From the NCBI GenBank assembly GCA_902562275.1, contig CACESS010000001.1, positions 1 to 64,000 on the forward strand: a DNA stretch of 64,000 nucleotides, read 5' to 3'. Position numbers and translations under genes: made by a program. The notes under the pieces are model-generated. The model worked only from the letters and a program-made list of their open reading frames with translations, ran no database searches and had not been told where the DNA came from. Positions within the stretch are counted from its first letter, which is position 1. Each line of letters begins with the position of its first letter. The DNA is from an uncultured Alphaproteobacteria bacterium (GTDB taxonomy: Bacteria > Pseudomonadota > Alphaproteobacteria > HIMB59 > GCA-002718135). Below are positions 35,281-45,090 of the stretch, in pieces.

Positions 35281-35297
35281 TAATGAATATTCATTAA
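35280..35297 (+). promoter_or_regulatory. 18-bp perfect palindrome upstream of porin RBS
   Basis: TTAATGAATATTCATTAA reads the same on both strands and ends a few bases before the strong Shine-Dalgarno AAAAGGAG at 35301-35308. It could be an operator or a stabilising leader hairpin. Confidence 0.5.
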
Positions 35298-35313
35298 CTC
35301 AAAAGGAGTAATT

Positions 35314-36369
35314 ATGAAAAAAGAACTATTAATGGGAACTGCTCTAGTTTCTACGCTTGGTGCTGCTTCAATTGCTGAAGCTGTAACAGCGACTATGAGT
35401 GGTAACCATAAAGTTGGTATGGAGTTTGATTCACCTACAGGTGGAACTGACACAAATGCTCAGAAAAACGATAATAACTTTACTGTATCGCTTTCTGAAA
35501 CTACAGATGGTGGAATGACTATCTCATCTAGCTTTAAAGTAATGGATGAGGGTTCTGCTTCAGGCGCTGTATCAGGTGATATGGATGCTGGTTTTACTTT
35601 AGCATTTACCGATGGCTCTAAGCTTGATCTTATTAATGCTGGTAACGCATCAGGATCACACGATGTATCAATTCCAGGTTCAGCTGGTGCTGAAGGTGTA
35701 GCAACTACATCTACTAACAATGCTACAACTGATCTTGATGCTGGTGCTACTGCAACAGTATTTGGTGTTGAGTATCACACTGCTGCTGATTTCTTAGCTG
35801 ATGGATTAAAAATGTCTTTCTCAGCTTCTACAGATAACGGTTCTGCTGCAACTGCTACATACAGAGTAGACAGTCACTATGCGATTGGTGCAACTTATGT
35901 AACAGATCTAGGTGATTCAGCTGTAACTATCGGTGCTGGTATTTCAGAATCTCAAGGTTCAAACACTGGAACTGCTGCAAGTAATGACAATGGTAACTTC
36001 CATGTTGGTTTAAGCGCTGTAACTGGTGACTTAACTGTTGCTGTTGGTTTTGCTGATGCTCATTCTTCTACTATATCTGGAACTTCAGCTGAAGAAGCTG
36101 ATTATGAAGTCGTAAAAGCTGGTGTTAAGTATGTAAGTGGCAGTCTAACATTTAATGTTGGTATTGCTTCAGGTGATGCAAAAGATGCTGATCTTGGTTC
36201 AACTGGTACAACTGATGACTCAATCGACAGTACTTCAGCTAGTGTTTCATACGCTGTAGCTGCTGGTGTGACTGCACTTCTAGGTTACACTTCAGTAGAA
36301 GCAAGTGATGAAGGTGCTGCTACAGACGATGGATCAGCATGGTACATCGGTGCTAACATGACATTTTAA
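35314..36369 (+). CDS. Outer-membrane porin-like protein
   Basis: 351 aa. A signal peptide of about 22 residues ends near 'SIAEAV'. The mature part is rich in Gly, Ser, Thr, Ala and Asp with alternating hydrophobic strands and ends in an aromatic residue ('YIGANMTF'), as outer-membrane beta-barrels do. Codon use and composition differ sharply from neighbours (many GCT, GGT and ACT codons, few A-runs) and the ribosome site AAAAGGAG is strong, both signs of very high expression. It probably lets small solutes into the periplasm. A terminator follows. Confidence 0.85.
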   Translation: MKKELLMGTALVSTLGAASIAEAVTATMSGNHKVGMEFDSPTGGTDTNAQKNDNNFTVSLSETTDGGMTISSSFKVMDEGSASGAVSGDMDAGFTLAFTDGSKLDLINAGNASGSHDVSIPGSAGAEGVATTSTNNATTDLDAGATATVFGVEYHTAADFLADGLKMSFSASTDNGSAATATYRVDSHYAIGATYVTDLGDSAVTIGAGISESQGSNTGTAASNDNGNFHVGLSAVTGDLTVAVGFADAHSSTISGTSAEEADYEVVKAGVKYVSGSLTFNVGIASGDAKDADLGSTGTTDDSIDSTSASVSYAVAAGVTALLGYTSVEASDEGAATDDGSAWYIGANMTF

Positions 36370-36388
36370 TTTAAGATTTTATATCTTA

Positions 36389-36420
36389 AAAAACGGCACT
36401 TTAACGAGTGCCGTTTTTTT
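36389..36420 (+). terminator. Rho-independent terminator after porin
   Basis: Stem AAAACGGCACT with AGTGCCGTTTT around a short loop, then a T-run. It lies 20 bp after the porin stop. Confidence 0.9.
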
Positions 36421-36461
36421 TATGTTTTACATTTAGATCCCAATACAATAATTATAACTTG

Positions 36462-37070
36462 ATGATTTTTAATAAATTAATTTTATTACTTTTTTTGTCA
36501 TTTCTAATTTCTTGCAATAGTAATAAAAGTGAAGAAGAGATGGATGAATTGTGGTCAAAAGCTCAAACAACAAATGCAATTATTGAAAGATCAGGTTCAA
36601 AATTTAATTCAGCCTTAGATAAAGATTTAGCATTGAGTGATGCTGAAACGAGACTTCAAACAGGCGGAGGTTTGTTTAGCAAAGGTGGTGGTATTTCATT
36701 AAGTGGCATGATAAATAATGATACAGGAAGCAATAATTCTACAACAAAAATTGCTATGTCAGTAAACCCATTTCTTTGGAAAGGTGCTTTAGAAACAATT
36801 GATTTTATGCCTTTAAGTTCTGCCGATCAGATTGGTGGAACAATAATTACAGACTGGTATTCAACATCTGCTAACCCTAATGAGAGATGTAAATTAAATA
36901 TTTTTATTTCTGGGATGGAGCTAAACACTGAAAATCTAAGGGTAACTTCCTTTTGTCAAGAATTTAAAGATCCTTCTTGGATAAATAAAAGGGTTGATCA
37001 AGAGAATAATATAAAAATTGAAAACGCTATATTAAATAAAGCAAAAAAATTAAAACTCCAATCAAGTTAA
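36462..37070 (+). CDS. DUF3576-type lipoprotein
   Basis: 202 aa from the ATG at 36462; an upstream in-frame start at 36408 would lie inside the terminator. A lipoprotein signal with 'LSFLISC' lipobox places Cys near residue 18. Segments such as 'NPFLWKGALETIDFMPL' and 'GGTIITDWYS' match the DUF3576 family, which sits before leuS in alphaproteobacteria. The role is unknown; the protein is probably anchored in the outer membrane. It lies 3 bp before leuS, an operon with leuS-lptE-holA. Confidence 0.75.
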   Translation: MIFNKLILLLFLSFLISCNSNKSEEEMDELWSKAQTTNAIIERSGSKFNSALDKDLALSDAETRLQTGGGLFSKGGGISLSGMINNDTGSNNSTTKIAMSVNPFLWKGALETIDFMPLSSADQIGGTIITDWYSTSANPNERCKLNIFISGMELNTENLRVTSFCQEFKDPSWINKRVDQENNIKIENAILNKAKKLKLQSS

Positions 37071-37073
37071 ATA

Positions 37074-39587
37074 GTGTCATCGCGATACAATCACAAATTA
37101 GTTGAAAAAAAATGGCAAGACATATGGTCGGATAATAAAATTTTTCAAACCTCAAAAGATGAAGATAAGGAAAAGTATTATGTTTTAGAAATGTTTCCAT
37201 ATCCTTCTGGGAAAATACATATGGGGCATGTGAGAAACTACACACTGGGCGATGTAGTTGCAAGATATAAGAAAATGAAAGGTTATAATGTTCTCCATCC
37301 AATGGGTTGGGATGCTTTTGGGCTTCCTGCTGAAAATGCTGCTTTAACTGAAAAAAAACATCCTGAAAGTTGGACATATCAAAATATCAAAACAATGAAA
37401 AAACAACTTCTAAAAATGGGTTTATCTTTAGATTGGGATAGAGAAATTACAACATGCCATCCAGATTATTACAAACACGAACAAAAATTTTTTATTGATA
37501 TGTTTAAATCTGGTCTTGCTTACAAAAAAGAGGCAGAAGTAAATTGGGACCCTGTAGACAAAACAGTTTTAGCAAATGAACAAGTAATTGATGGTAAAGG
37601 ATGGAGATCGGGAGCAATTGTGGAAAAGAAGAAATTGTCTCAATGGTTTTTAAAAATAAGTAAATATTCTAATGAGCTTTTAGAGGATTTAGATAAATTA
37701 GAAAATTGGCCTAACAAAGTAAAAATAATGCAATCTAATTGGATTGGTAAGTCTGTAGGAGTTGAAATTGATTTTAACGTTTCAGAAAAAAATAAAAAAA
37801 TAAAAGTTTTTACAACAAGACCAGATACAATTTATGGAGCTACATTTTTAGCTCTTTCAAGTGAACATGATCTTATTAGCGAGATATCAAAAAAAAACCC
37901 GGATTTACAGAAATTTATTAAAGACTGCAAAAACATAAACCCTGATAAAACCAAAAGAGGGTTTGATACTAATTTATCTGCTGAACATCCATTTATTGAA
38001 GGTAAAAAAATTCCAATCTTTGTAGCTAACTTTGTTTTAAAGGAATATGGTCTTGGTGCAATTTTTGGCTGTCCTGCACATGATCAAAGAGATTTAGATT
38101 TTGCAACAGAATACAATATTGATGTTATTCCGGTTGTTAAACCAAATGATATTGATGAAGATAACTTTAAAATCAACAGTAAGGCCTACACAGAAGATGG
38201 TATAATTATTAATTCAGAATTTTTAAATGGACTAAATATCGATAAAGCAAAAGAAAAAATAATTAATGAAATAGAAAAAAAAGGAATAGGCAAAAAGAAA
38301 ATAAATTTTAAATTAAGAGACTGGGGAATTTCTAGGCAGAGATTTTGGGGGTGCCCGATACCCATTATATATAGAGAGGACGGGGAGGTACTTGCGGTTG
38401 AAGAAGGAGAGCTCCCTGTAAAACTCCCTGAGGTTGAGAATTTTAGTGAGTCATCAAGCACTTTAAGCAATATTTCTGGGTGGAAAGATACGGTCTGCCC
38501 AAAAACTGGCATGAAGGCTTATAGAGAGACTGATACTTTTGATACTTTTTTTGAATCCTCTTGGTATTATTTTCGATATTGTAATGCTAGACTAAATAAA
38601 CCATTTGATAAAAAAGATATAGAATATTGGCTTCCTGTCGACCAATATATTGGTGGTATAGAACATGCTATTTTACATCTTTTATACTCAAGATTCTTTA
38701 CTAAGGCTTTAAGAGACCTTGGTTACTTTAATTTAGATGAGCCATTTAAAGGATTGTTTACACAAGGAATGGTTACTCATGTTACTTATAAAAATATTAA
38801 TAATGAATGGGTAGAGCCTAAAGATGTAGAAAAACACAATGGCATCTTAAAAGATAAAGATGGCTTTGAGGTTATGGGTGGGAAAATTGAAAAAATGAGC
38901 AAATCAAAAAAAAATGTTGTTGATCCAAATGATATTATTGATTCATATGGTGCTGATACCGCTAGATGGTTTATGTTATCAGATAGTCCGCCAGAAAGAG
39001 ATTTGCAATGGACAGAAACCGGGATAGCTTCTTCATTCAAGTTTATAAATAAATTATATGAAACAGCCGGCAAGTATAATTATTACAAATCAAATAATCA
39101 TGAAAATGTTGATGTCATTAATTCTTTAAAAAGTTTAATTAACGAAGTATCAGAAAATATAGAAAACTTTCAATTTAATAAATCGGTTGCAAAAATATAC
39201 GAATTTGTAAATATTCTTAACAGCTCAGTTTTGGGGGAGGAATTATCGGAAAATAATTTTAAATGGTCACTGGAAAAACTTTCGGTAATTTTACAACCTT
39301 TTGTTCCACATATAAGTGAAGAGATTTGGTCAGGCCTAGGGAATAAAACTTTGTGTATTAATGAGGCCTGGCCTATAGAAGAGGTAAAGAAAAAAAACAC
39401 CACAAACATTGCAATACAAATAAACGGCAAAACCAAAGAAGTTATTCAGATTGAAAATAAAATTTCAAAAGAAGAAGTTTTGGATATAGTAAAAAATAAC
39501 AATAAAATTAAAAAAAACTTGATAGGAAAAAATGTTATAAGAGAAATATATGTCCCCAGCAAAATTGTAAACTTAGTAGTTAAGTGA
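37074..39587 (+). CDS. leuS: Leucyl-tRNA synthetase
   Basis: 837 aa with a GTG start. It charges tRNA-Leu. The class I HIGH motif is '[13 protein letters not shown]' near residues 44-56, the CP1 editing domain follows ('[12 protein letters not shown]'), and the KMSKS motif is '[12 protein letters not shown]' near 608. The C-terminal domain for tRNA binding is complete. The last codon overlaps the GTG start of lptE (GTGA). Confidence 0.96.
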   Translation: MSSRYNHKLVEKKWQDIWSDNKIFQTSKDEDKEKYYVLEMFPYPSGKIHMGHVRNYTLGDVVARYKKMKGYNVLHPMGWDAFGLPAENAALTEKKHPESWTYQNIKTMKKQLLKMGLSLDWDREITTCHPDYYKHEQKFFIDMFKSGLAYKKEAEVNWDPVDKTVLANEQVIDGKGWRSGAIVEKKKLSQWFLKISKYSNELLEDLDKLENWPNKVKIMQSNWIGKSVGVEIDFNVSEKNKKIKVFTTRPDTIYGATFLALSSEHDLISEISKKNPDLQKFIKDCKNINPDKTKRGFDTNLSAEHPFIEGKKIPIFVANFVLKEYGLGAIFGCPAHDQRDLDFATEYNIDVIPVVKPNDIDEDNFKINSKAYTEDGIIINSEFLNGLNIDKAKEKIINEIEKKGIGKKKINFKLRDWGISRQRFWGCPIPIIYREDGEVLAVEEGELPVKLPEVENFSESSSTLSNISGWKDTVCPKTGMKAYRETDTFDTFFESSWYYFRYCNARLNKPFDKKDIEYWLPVDQYIGGIEHAILHLLYSRFFTKALRDLGYFNLDEPFKGLFTQGMVTHVTYKNINNEWVEPKDVEKHNGILKDKDGFEVMGGKIEKMSKSKKNVVDPNDIIDSYGADTARWFMLSDSPPERDLQWTETGIASSFKFINKLYETAGKYNYYKSNNHENVDVINSLKSLINEVSENIENFQFNKSVAKIYEFVNILNSSVLGEELSENNFKWSLEKLSVILQPFVPHISEEIWSGLGNKTLCINEAWPIEEVKKKNTTNIAIQINGKTKEVIQIENKISKEEVLDIVKNNNKIKKNLIGKNVIREIYVPSKIVNLVVK

Positions 39588-40069
39588 AGAAACTATTTTT
39601 AATTTTTTTGTTTTGTTTTGTTGTCTCTTGTAGTGGTGTTGAATTTGTTTATAAAAATGAAAAAAATCTCATAAACCCACTTTATCAAAAAACAAAAGTT
39701 ACTACATCTGGTACAAATTTAAGCTTTATGAATTCATATCTTCCAATGTTTTTTGGTGAGAGCGATGAACATACATATAATCTTCAAATTAATATTGATG
39801 AGAAAAGAACCAAAAGATCTGTTGAAACAAATCAGGCGACATCAAACCTTAGATATGAGTTAAGGTTTTATTATACTTTAACATCAATTAAAAAAGATTG
39901 TATAACTTATGAAAAAGAAATAGTTTCTTATTTTTCAATTATACCAAAATCATCAGGTTACAATTATGGAACAGATGCTTCATTAGAAAAAAAATATGAA
40001 TTGGCAATAGGGGATAACTTAAATCAATTTGTTTCTATTTTGTCTGACATAAATATTGATGGTTGTTAA
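39584..40069 (+). CDS. lptE: LptE-like LPS-assembly lipoprotein
   Basis: 161 aa, GTG start overlapping the leuS stop. The lipobox 'FCFVVSC' places the lipidated Cys at about residue 16. The short length and the position between leuS and holA identify it as LptE, the plug partner of LptD in LPS export at the outer membrane. Direct sequence similarity is low by eye, so the call leans on gene order. It overlaps holA by TAATG. Confidence 0.7.
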   Translation: MKKLFLIFLFCFVVSCSGVEFVYKNEKNLINPLYQKTKVTTSGTNLSFMNSYLPMFFGESDEHTYNLQINIDEKRTKRSVETNQATSNLRYELRFYYTLTSIKKDCITYEKEIVSYFSIIPKSSGYNYGTDASLEKKYELAIGDNLNQFVSILSDINIDGC

Positions 40070-41007
40070 TGAAAATTGACCCTGTTAGTATTTTATTAAA
40101 CGAAAATTTTAGAATAGATAAAAAGATATACTTCATAAGTGGTAATGAAAAAACACTGATGCAGAAAATAAAAGCTACAATTGTCGGAAAATACCAAAAG
40201 AACACAAATGCTGGACTTACAAATATTGATAATATTAAAGACTTTGTTGAAGAAGTTGGTCTATTTGAAGATCATAAAATAATTTTAGTAAACGGGTGTA
40301 AAGGAATTGATGAAAAAAGCCTAGAAAATATAAAAAACTCACATAGTGTTTTCGTTTTTGTTGATGAAAATTCACAAAAAATTAAAAAAATTAAAAGCTT
40401 GTTTAATAGAGACAAAGATAGCTACTTAATAGATTGTTATGAGTTAGACAGAGAAACAAAAATAAAATTTTTAAAAAAATTTTTAACTGATAACAGTTTA
40501 AATATTTCACAAGACGTCTATTGGTTATTAATTGATAAACTAGATAGCAAATATAGTTTTTTTGAAAATAGTTTAAATCAAATTGTGGCACTGGATGAAA
40601 AAGACTTAACACTTAACAATGTTAAAAAATTATTAACAATTAGTGATTCTGGAAAAGAAAAAATTTTTTTTAATTTATTAAAAAAGAATAAAGAAATAGT
40701 TGACCTTTATAGAAATAAAATTTTAACCAGCACAGATGTTAATGAATTTTATTTTTACATTAAATTTTTCTGTCAAATAATAATAGAATCAAAAAGTGAA
40801 GAAGAATATCAAAAGAAAATTCCTGTATATTTATTTAAAGAAAAACATAAGCTGATAGACATTTTTAGAAAATATAATTCAAAAAAGAAAAAATTGTTAA
40901 TTAAATTACTCTCTATGACTGAAAAGGTTTTGCGTGAAGATAGCAACTTATCTTTGGTTTTTGGGCTCCGATTTCTTCTAAATATTAAAAAAATTACTAT
41001 TTCTTAA
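40069..41007 (+). CDS. holA: DNA polymerase III delta subunit
   Basis: 312 aa from the ATG at 40069, overlapping the lptE stop by one base. The delta subunit opens the sliding clamp as part of the clamp loader. 'KIYFISGNEKTLMQKIK' at the N-terminus, in place of the usual 'llyGdE' start, and the three-domain length fit HolA. Motif conservation is weak, as is normal for this family; the leuS-lptE-holA order supports it. It is convergent with parB, ends overlapping by 11 bp. Confidence 0.8.
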   Translation: MKIDPVSILLNENFRIDKKIYFISGNEKTLMQKIKATIVGKYQKNTNAGLTNIDNIKDFVEEVGLFEDHKIILVNGCKGIDEKSLENIKNSHSVFVFVDENSQKIKKIKSLFNRDKDSYLIDCYELDRETKIKFLKKFLTDNSLNISQDVYWLLIDKLDSKYSFFENSLNQIVALDEKDLTLNNVKKLLTISDSGKEKIFFNLLKKNKEIVDLYRNKILTSTDVNEFYFYIKFFCQIIIESKSEEEYQKKIPVYLFKEKHKLIDIFRKYNSKKKKLLIKLLSMTEKVLREDSNLSLVFGLRFLLNIKKITIS

Positions 41008-41836
41008 GTCTTTTCATTAGATCATCAAGTTGATTCAAATCAGAATAATATAAAGTTAGTGAACCAGATGAGCCGCTCTCATTAAACTGTATTGAGGTTC
41101 GTAAACCTATTTTATCTGATAGCTCCTTCTCTAAGTCTCTTATATTTGGGTCTTTTTCTGTTTTATTTTTTTTGTTGTTTTTAAACTCTGATGTTATTTT
41201 TTCAGTTTGCCTTACACTGAGTTTTTTTTCAACTATTTCATTTGCTTTATTAATTGCATCTGGAACACCTATAAGCGCTCGTGCATGTCCCATGGATAGG
41301 ACTCCACTTATTACCATTTCTTGAATTTTTTTATCTAACTCTAAAAGCCGTAAAGTATTTGAAATATGGCTTGGGCTTTTTCCAATTAATTTTGCAAGAC
41401 TTTCGTTGTTGATATTTTTAATATTAATCAATCCCTTGTAAGCATTTGCCTCTTCAATAACGTTAAGGTCTTCTCTTTGAATATTTTCAATTAAAGCTGT
41501 TTCTAAAACACTGGTTTCATCAAGATCTTTGATAACACAATCTACCTCGTGCATCCCATTTAGTTGGCATGCTCTCCATCTTCTTTCTCCTGCAATAATT
41601 TGAAATTGATTATCATCTGTTGGTTTGACAATAATAGGCTGAATTAATCCTTGATTTTTAATTGAAGATGAAAGTTCTTTAAGCTCTTCATTTTTGAAGT
41701 TTTTTCTTGGCTGTAAGGGATTGGGTACGATTTGAGAAATATTAATTTTTTGAGCGTTATTATTTGTTTCGTTTTTGTTGTTTTTGGTTGATAGAAGAGC
41801 ACCCAGGCCCATGCCTAGTTTGTTTTCTTTATTCAT
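40997..41836 (-). CDS. parB: Chromosome-partition protein ParB
   Basis: 279 aa. It binds parS, uses CTP to slide along DNA and recruits ParA. 'MGLGALLS' starts it, 'PNPLQPRKNF' begins the ParB/Srx domain, 'AGERRWRACQL' and 'ALIENIQREDLNVIEEA' (CTP-binding region) follow, then the helix-turn-helix 'LAKLIGKSPSHISNTLRLL'. Its start overlaps the parA stop by 8 bp. Two matching parS sites lie 3.2-3.5 kb away. Confidence 0.95.
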   Translation of the reverse strand: MNKENKLGMGLGALLSTKNNKNETNNNAQKINISQIVPNPLQPRKNFKNEELKELSSSIKNQGLIQPIIVKPTDDNQFQIIAGERRWRACQLNGMHEVDCVIKDLDETSVLETALIENIQREDLNVIEEANAYKGLINIKNINNESLAKLIGKSPSHISNTLRLLELDKKIQEMVISGVLSMGHARALIGVPDAINKANEIVEKKLSVRQTEKITSEFKNNKKNKTEKDPNIRDLEKELSDKIGLRTSIQFNESGSSGSLTLYYSDLNQLDDLMKRLKK

Positions 41837-42602
41837 GATTTTTATTTTGGTTTAAAATTACCTCTTTTGCAAGCTCAATATAAGCTATGGAGCCTGCAGC
41901 TTGTGTATCGTATACCAATGCAGGCTTACCATGACTTGGGGCTTCTGATATCTTGACATTTCTTGGAATTGTTGTTTTGTAAACTTGATCACCAAAATGT
42001 TTCCTTACATCTTTCTCAACTAAAGAACTCAATAAATTTCTTTTATCCAACATTGTTAATAGTATTCCTTCGATTTGAAGATCGTTGTTATAGTTTTGTT
42101 GAATTAATTTGATTGTTTGCATCAATGCTGAAAGACCTTCTAAGGCAAAAAATTCAGATTGAAGAGGAATTAGTGTGGTGTTGGATGCTACTAATGAATT
42201 AATAGTTAGTAAACCAAGCGCTGGTGGACAGTCTATAAAAATAAAATCAAAATTATTAATTTCATCAAAAATTGATTTAAATACAAACTCTCTTTTTTCA
42301 AAATTTGTCAACTCAACCTCAGCGGCTGCTAGATCTGTATTTGCTCCTATTATTTTAAGACCAGGAATTAGTGTTTCTTTAATTCCTTCGGGTAAAAGTT
42401 TCTTTTCATGAATCATTTCATAAATTGTTGGTTTTCTTGCATCATAAGTAAGGCCTAGACCTGTGCTGGCATTGCCTTGGGGGTCAGCATCGACAATTAA
42501 AACATTTTTTTTCACTGCGGCTAAAGAAGTGGCTAAGTTTATTGTGGTTGTAGTTTTGCCAACCCCGCCTTTTTGGTTAGATATAGAAATTATTTTTTTC
42601 AC
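41829..42602 (-). CDS. parA: Chromosome-partition ATPase ParA
   Basis: 257 aa, GTG start. The deviant Walker A 'NQKGGVGKTTT' is at residues 8-18, Walker B-like 'FIFIDCPPALGL' near 115-126. ParA forms gradients on the nucleoid that pull ParB-parS complexes. The GTG overlaps the TGA that ends the frame-corrected rsmG (GTGA), the tight coupling expected of this operon. Confidence 0.95.
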   Translation of the reverse strand: MKKIISISNQKGGVGKTTTTINLATSLAAVKKNVLIVDADPQGNASTGLGLTYDARKPTIYEMIHEKKLLPEGIKETLIPGLKIIGANTDLAAAEVELTNFEKREFVFKSIFDEINNFDFIFIDCPPALGLLTINSLVASNTTLIPLQSEFFALEGLSALMQTIKLIQQNYNNDLQIEGILLTMLDKRNLLSSLVEKDVRKHFGDQVYKTTIPRNVKISEAPSHGKPALVYDTQAAGSIAYIELAKEVILNQNKNHE

Positions 42603-43205
42603 AGTTTTTTATATTTGTTAATTTTTAATACATACCCATCTCCCTCACTTTGACTTGGATAAAGATCGTATTCAAAGCCATAGGATTTTTTGGCATCTTG
42701 TATTTCTTTCTTAACACTTCTTCCTTTTAGAAAAAAGTAGTGATGTATTTGTTTTAGTAAAAAACCGTGAATAATCTAATAATTTTGCTAATGGCGCAAA
42801 AGCTCGACAAATAATAAAGTTAAATTTTTGATTTCTAATTTTTTCAACCCTTGTGCAAATAGTTTTTATTTCTAAATTTTGCTCGTATGCAAATTCTTTA
42901 ATAAAGTTTATTTTTTTCATCTTTGAGTCAATCAATAATATATTTGAATGCCCAAAAATATATAAGATCACCCCTGGTAACCCTGCGCCAGTGCCAAGAT
43001 CTATTATAGATGATTTTTTTTTCGAAATAAATTCAGACAATTGTAATGAATCGTTGATATGTCTATCCCAAGCAACATCAATTGTGGAGGGCCCTACCAA
43101 ATTATGTATTTGGTTACTTTTTGTTAACTTGAGTATGTAGCTATCAATTAAATCAATTTGCTTTCTACTTAGATTGTACTTTTTTATAACAGCGCTTTTA
43201 TCCAA
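42599..43205 (-). CDS. rsmG: 16S rRNA m7G527 methyltransferase RsmG, interrupted by a one-base frameshift
   Basis: The intact frame (stop near 42711) gives 164 aa and ends abruptly after 'SLLF' in a nonsense tail. Removing one base from the A6 run at 42731-42736 (T6 in the mRNA) restores 'LLFLKGRS...EGDGYVLKI' and runs on to a TGA that overlaps the parA start, giving about 201 aa, the normal RsmG length. The SAM site 'IDLGTGAGLPG' near residue 68 and 'CRAFAPLAKLL' are in the first part. It is a real frameshift, a sequencing or assembly error, or a slip site; gene order between mnmG and parA is canonical. Confidence 0.85.
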
Positions 43206-43206
43206 A

Positions 43207-45072
43207 TTATGCTGCTTTTTTATTTTTATTTTTTTTTATATATCTAAGAAGTGCTATGGTGGCCGCTGGTGTTACGCCCGATATTCTTGAAGCTGCTCCA
43301 AGTGTGGGTGGTTTAATTTTTGTTAATTTTTCAACTATCTCATTAGATAAGCTACCAACTAGTTTATAATTCGTTGATTTTGGAATTGTTAAACTTTCTT
43401 CTTTTTCAAAATCTTGTATATCCATTCTTTGTCTATCAAGATAACCTGCGTACTTAGCTTCAATTTCTATTTGTTCTATTACATCGTCTTCTAAATCACT
43501 TAATTCAGGAAGTATTTTTTTAAGCTTATGAGTTGTAATATTAGAAAATGATAAAAGATCTATGATATTTCTTTTCTTTCCGTCTTTGTTTATTTTTATA
43601 CCTTTTTTCAGAAGTGCGTCTGGAGAGAATTTGTGATTTTTAGCAAACTTAAACCCCTCTTTGATCCTTCTGGATTTTTTTTCAAATTCTCTTTGCCTAT
43701 CTATATCAACACAACCTATATCAATTCCAAAAGGTGTAAGTCTTAAATCTGCATTATCAGCCCGAAGTAAAAGCCTATATTCGGACCTTGAAGTGAACAT
43801 TCTATATGGCTCTTTAGTTCCTTTTGTAACCAAATCGTCTATCAAAACACCTATATATCCCGAGGATCTAGGTATTATAAATTCTTTATTAGATGTTGTT
43901 TTAAGTGATGCATTTATCCCGGCCATTATACCTTGTGCGGCTGCCTCTTCATATCCGGTTGTTCCATTTATCTGCCCTGCAAAAAATAAATTTTTAATTT
44001 TTTTTGTTTCAAGTGTGTGTGTTAGTTCTTGTGGGTCAACAAAATCATATTCAATTGCATAAGCGGGTTGTGTAATTGTAACATTCTCTAAACCTTTAAT
44101 TGTTTTAACAAATTGCTCTTGAATTTCAGTTGGAAGTGAAGAAGATATTCCGTTTGGATATATTAAATCACTATCTAATCCTTCTGGCTCAAGAAATATC
44201 TGGTGTGATGGTTTATTTTTGAATTTATGAATCTTATCTTCAATAGATGGGCAATACCTAGCCCCCATCGATTGTATCTCACCTGAATACATTGGTGATA
44301 GGTTAAGGTTCTGAATAATTATTTCATGGGTGTTTTTATTGGTATGGGTAATAAAACAAGAAATTTGAGGAATGTGGATATCTCTGTTAATAAAAGAAAA
44401 TGGAATAGGTTTTTTATCTGGTTGTTGTTCATCTAAGTCATTGAAATTTATAGTTTTTTTAAGTAATCTTGGAGGTGTTCCTGTCTTCAATCTACCTATT
44501 GAAAACTTTAGCTCTTTAAGCCTTTTTGCAAGCTTTATTGATGGCTTATCACCAACTCTTCCGGCTTCTTTCTTCTCAGAGCCTATTCTTATTAATCCTT
44601 GTAAGAAAGTACCTGTGGTTAAAACCACAGATTTGGAGGATATCTTTTTGTTATCACCTAAAACAACACCCACTACCTTATTATTTGAAACAATTAAGTC
44701 TTCAACTGATGCTTCAATAATTTGAAGGTTTCTTTGGTAAGATATGAGCTCATTTATGGCATTTTTATATAAAATACGGTCTGTTTGTGCCCTTGGACCT
44801 CTTACAGCAGCACCTCTGCTCGAGTTTAACATTCTAAATTGTATACAGGATTTGTCTGTAGCTTTGGCCATAATTCCATCTAAAGCATCTATTTCCTTTA
44901 CAAGATGTCCTTTTCCAAGACCTCCAATTGCAGGATTGCATGACATTTCTCCAATTTTATCAACTTTATGAGTAATTAAAGCTGTTTTTGATCCACTTCT
45001 TGCAGATGAGCATGCTGCTTCTACGCCTGCATGCCCTCCACCAATTACAATTACATCAAATTTATTGCCCAT
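43207..45072 (-). CDS. mnmG: tRNA U34 carboxymethylaminomethyl-modifying enzyme MnmG (GidA)
   Basis: 621 aa from the ATG at 45072; an in-frame GTG at 45084 lies inside the parS site and is less likely. With MnmE it modifies U34 of several tRNAs. The FAD motif '[12 protein letters not shown]' starts near residue 9, 'CNPAIGG' with a conserved Cys follows, and '[17 protein letters not shown]' and the C-terminal helical domain are present. It is followed after one base by rsmG. Confidence 0.95.
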   Translation of the reverse strand: MGNKFDVIVIGGGHAGVEAACSSARSGSKTALITHKVDKIGEMSCNPAIGGLGKGHLVKEIDALDGIMAKATDKSCIQFRMLNSSRGAAVRGPRAQTDRILYKNAINELISYQRNLQIIEASVEDLIVSNNKVVGVVLGDNKKISSKSVVLTTGTFLQGLIRIGSEKKEAGRVGDKPSIKLAKRLKELKFSIGRLKTGTPPRLLKKTINFNDLDEQQPDKKPIPFSFINRDIHIPQISCFITHTNKNTHEIIIQNLNLSPMYSGEIQSMGARYCPSIEDKIHKFKNKPSHQIFLEPEGLDSDLIYPNGISSSLPTEIQEQFVKTIKGLENVTITQPAYAIEYDFVDPQELTHTLETKKIKNLFFAGQINGTTGYEEAAAQGIMAGINASLKTTSNKEFIIPRSSGYIGVLIDDLVTKGTKEPYRMFTSRSEYRLLLRADNADLRLTPFGIDIGCVDIDRQREFEKKSRRIKEGFKFAKNHKFSPDALLKKGIKINKDGKKRNIIDLLSFSNITTHKLKKILPELSDLEDDVIEQIEIEAKYAGYLDRQRMDIQDFEKEESLTIPKSTNYKLVGSLSNEIVEKLTKIKPPTLGAASRISGVTPAATIALLRYIKKNKNKKAA

Positions 45073-45078
45073 GTCTCT

Positions 45079-45090
45079 TTTCACGTGAAA
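45079..45090. promoter_or_regulatory. parS site 1
   Basis: TTTCACGTGAAA is a 12-bp palindrome, the core of the consensus parS (TGTTTCACGTGAAACA). It lies between mnmE and mnmG. ParB, encoded 3.2 kb away, is the expected ligand. Confidence 0.88.
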
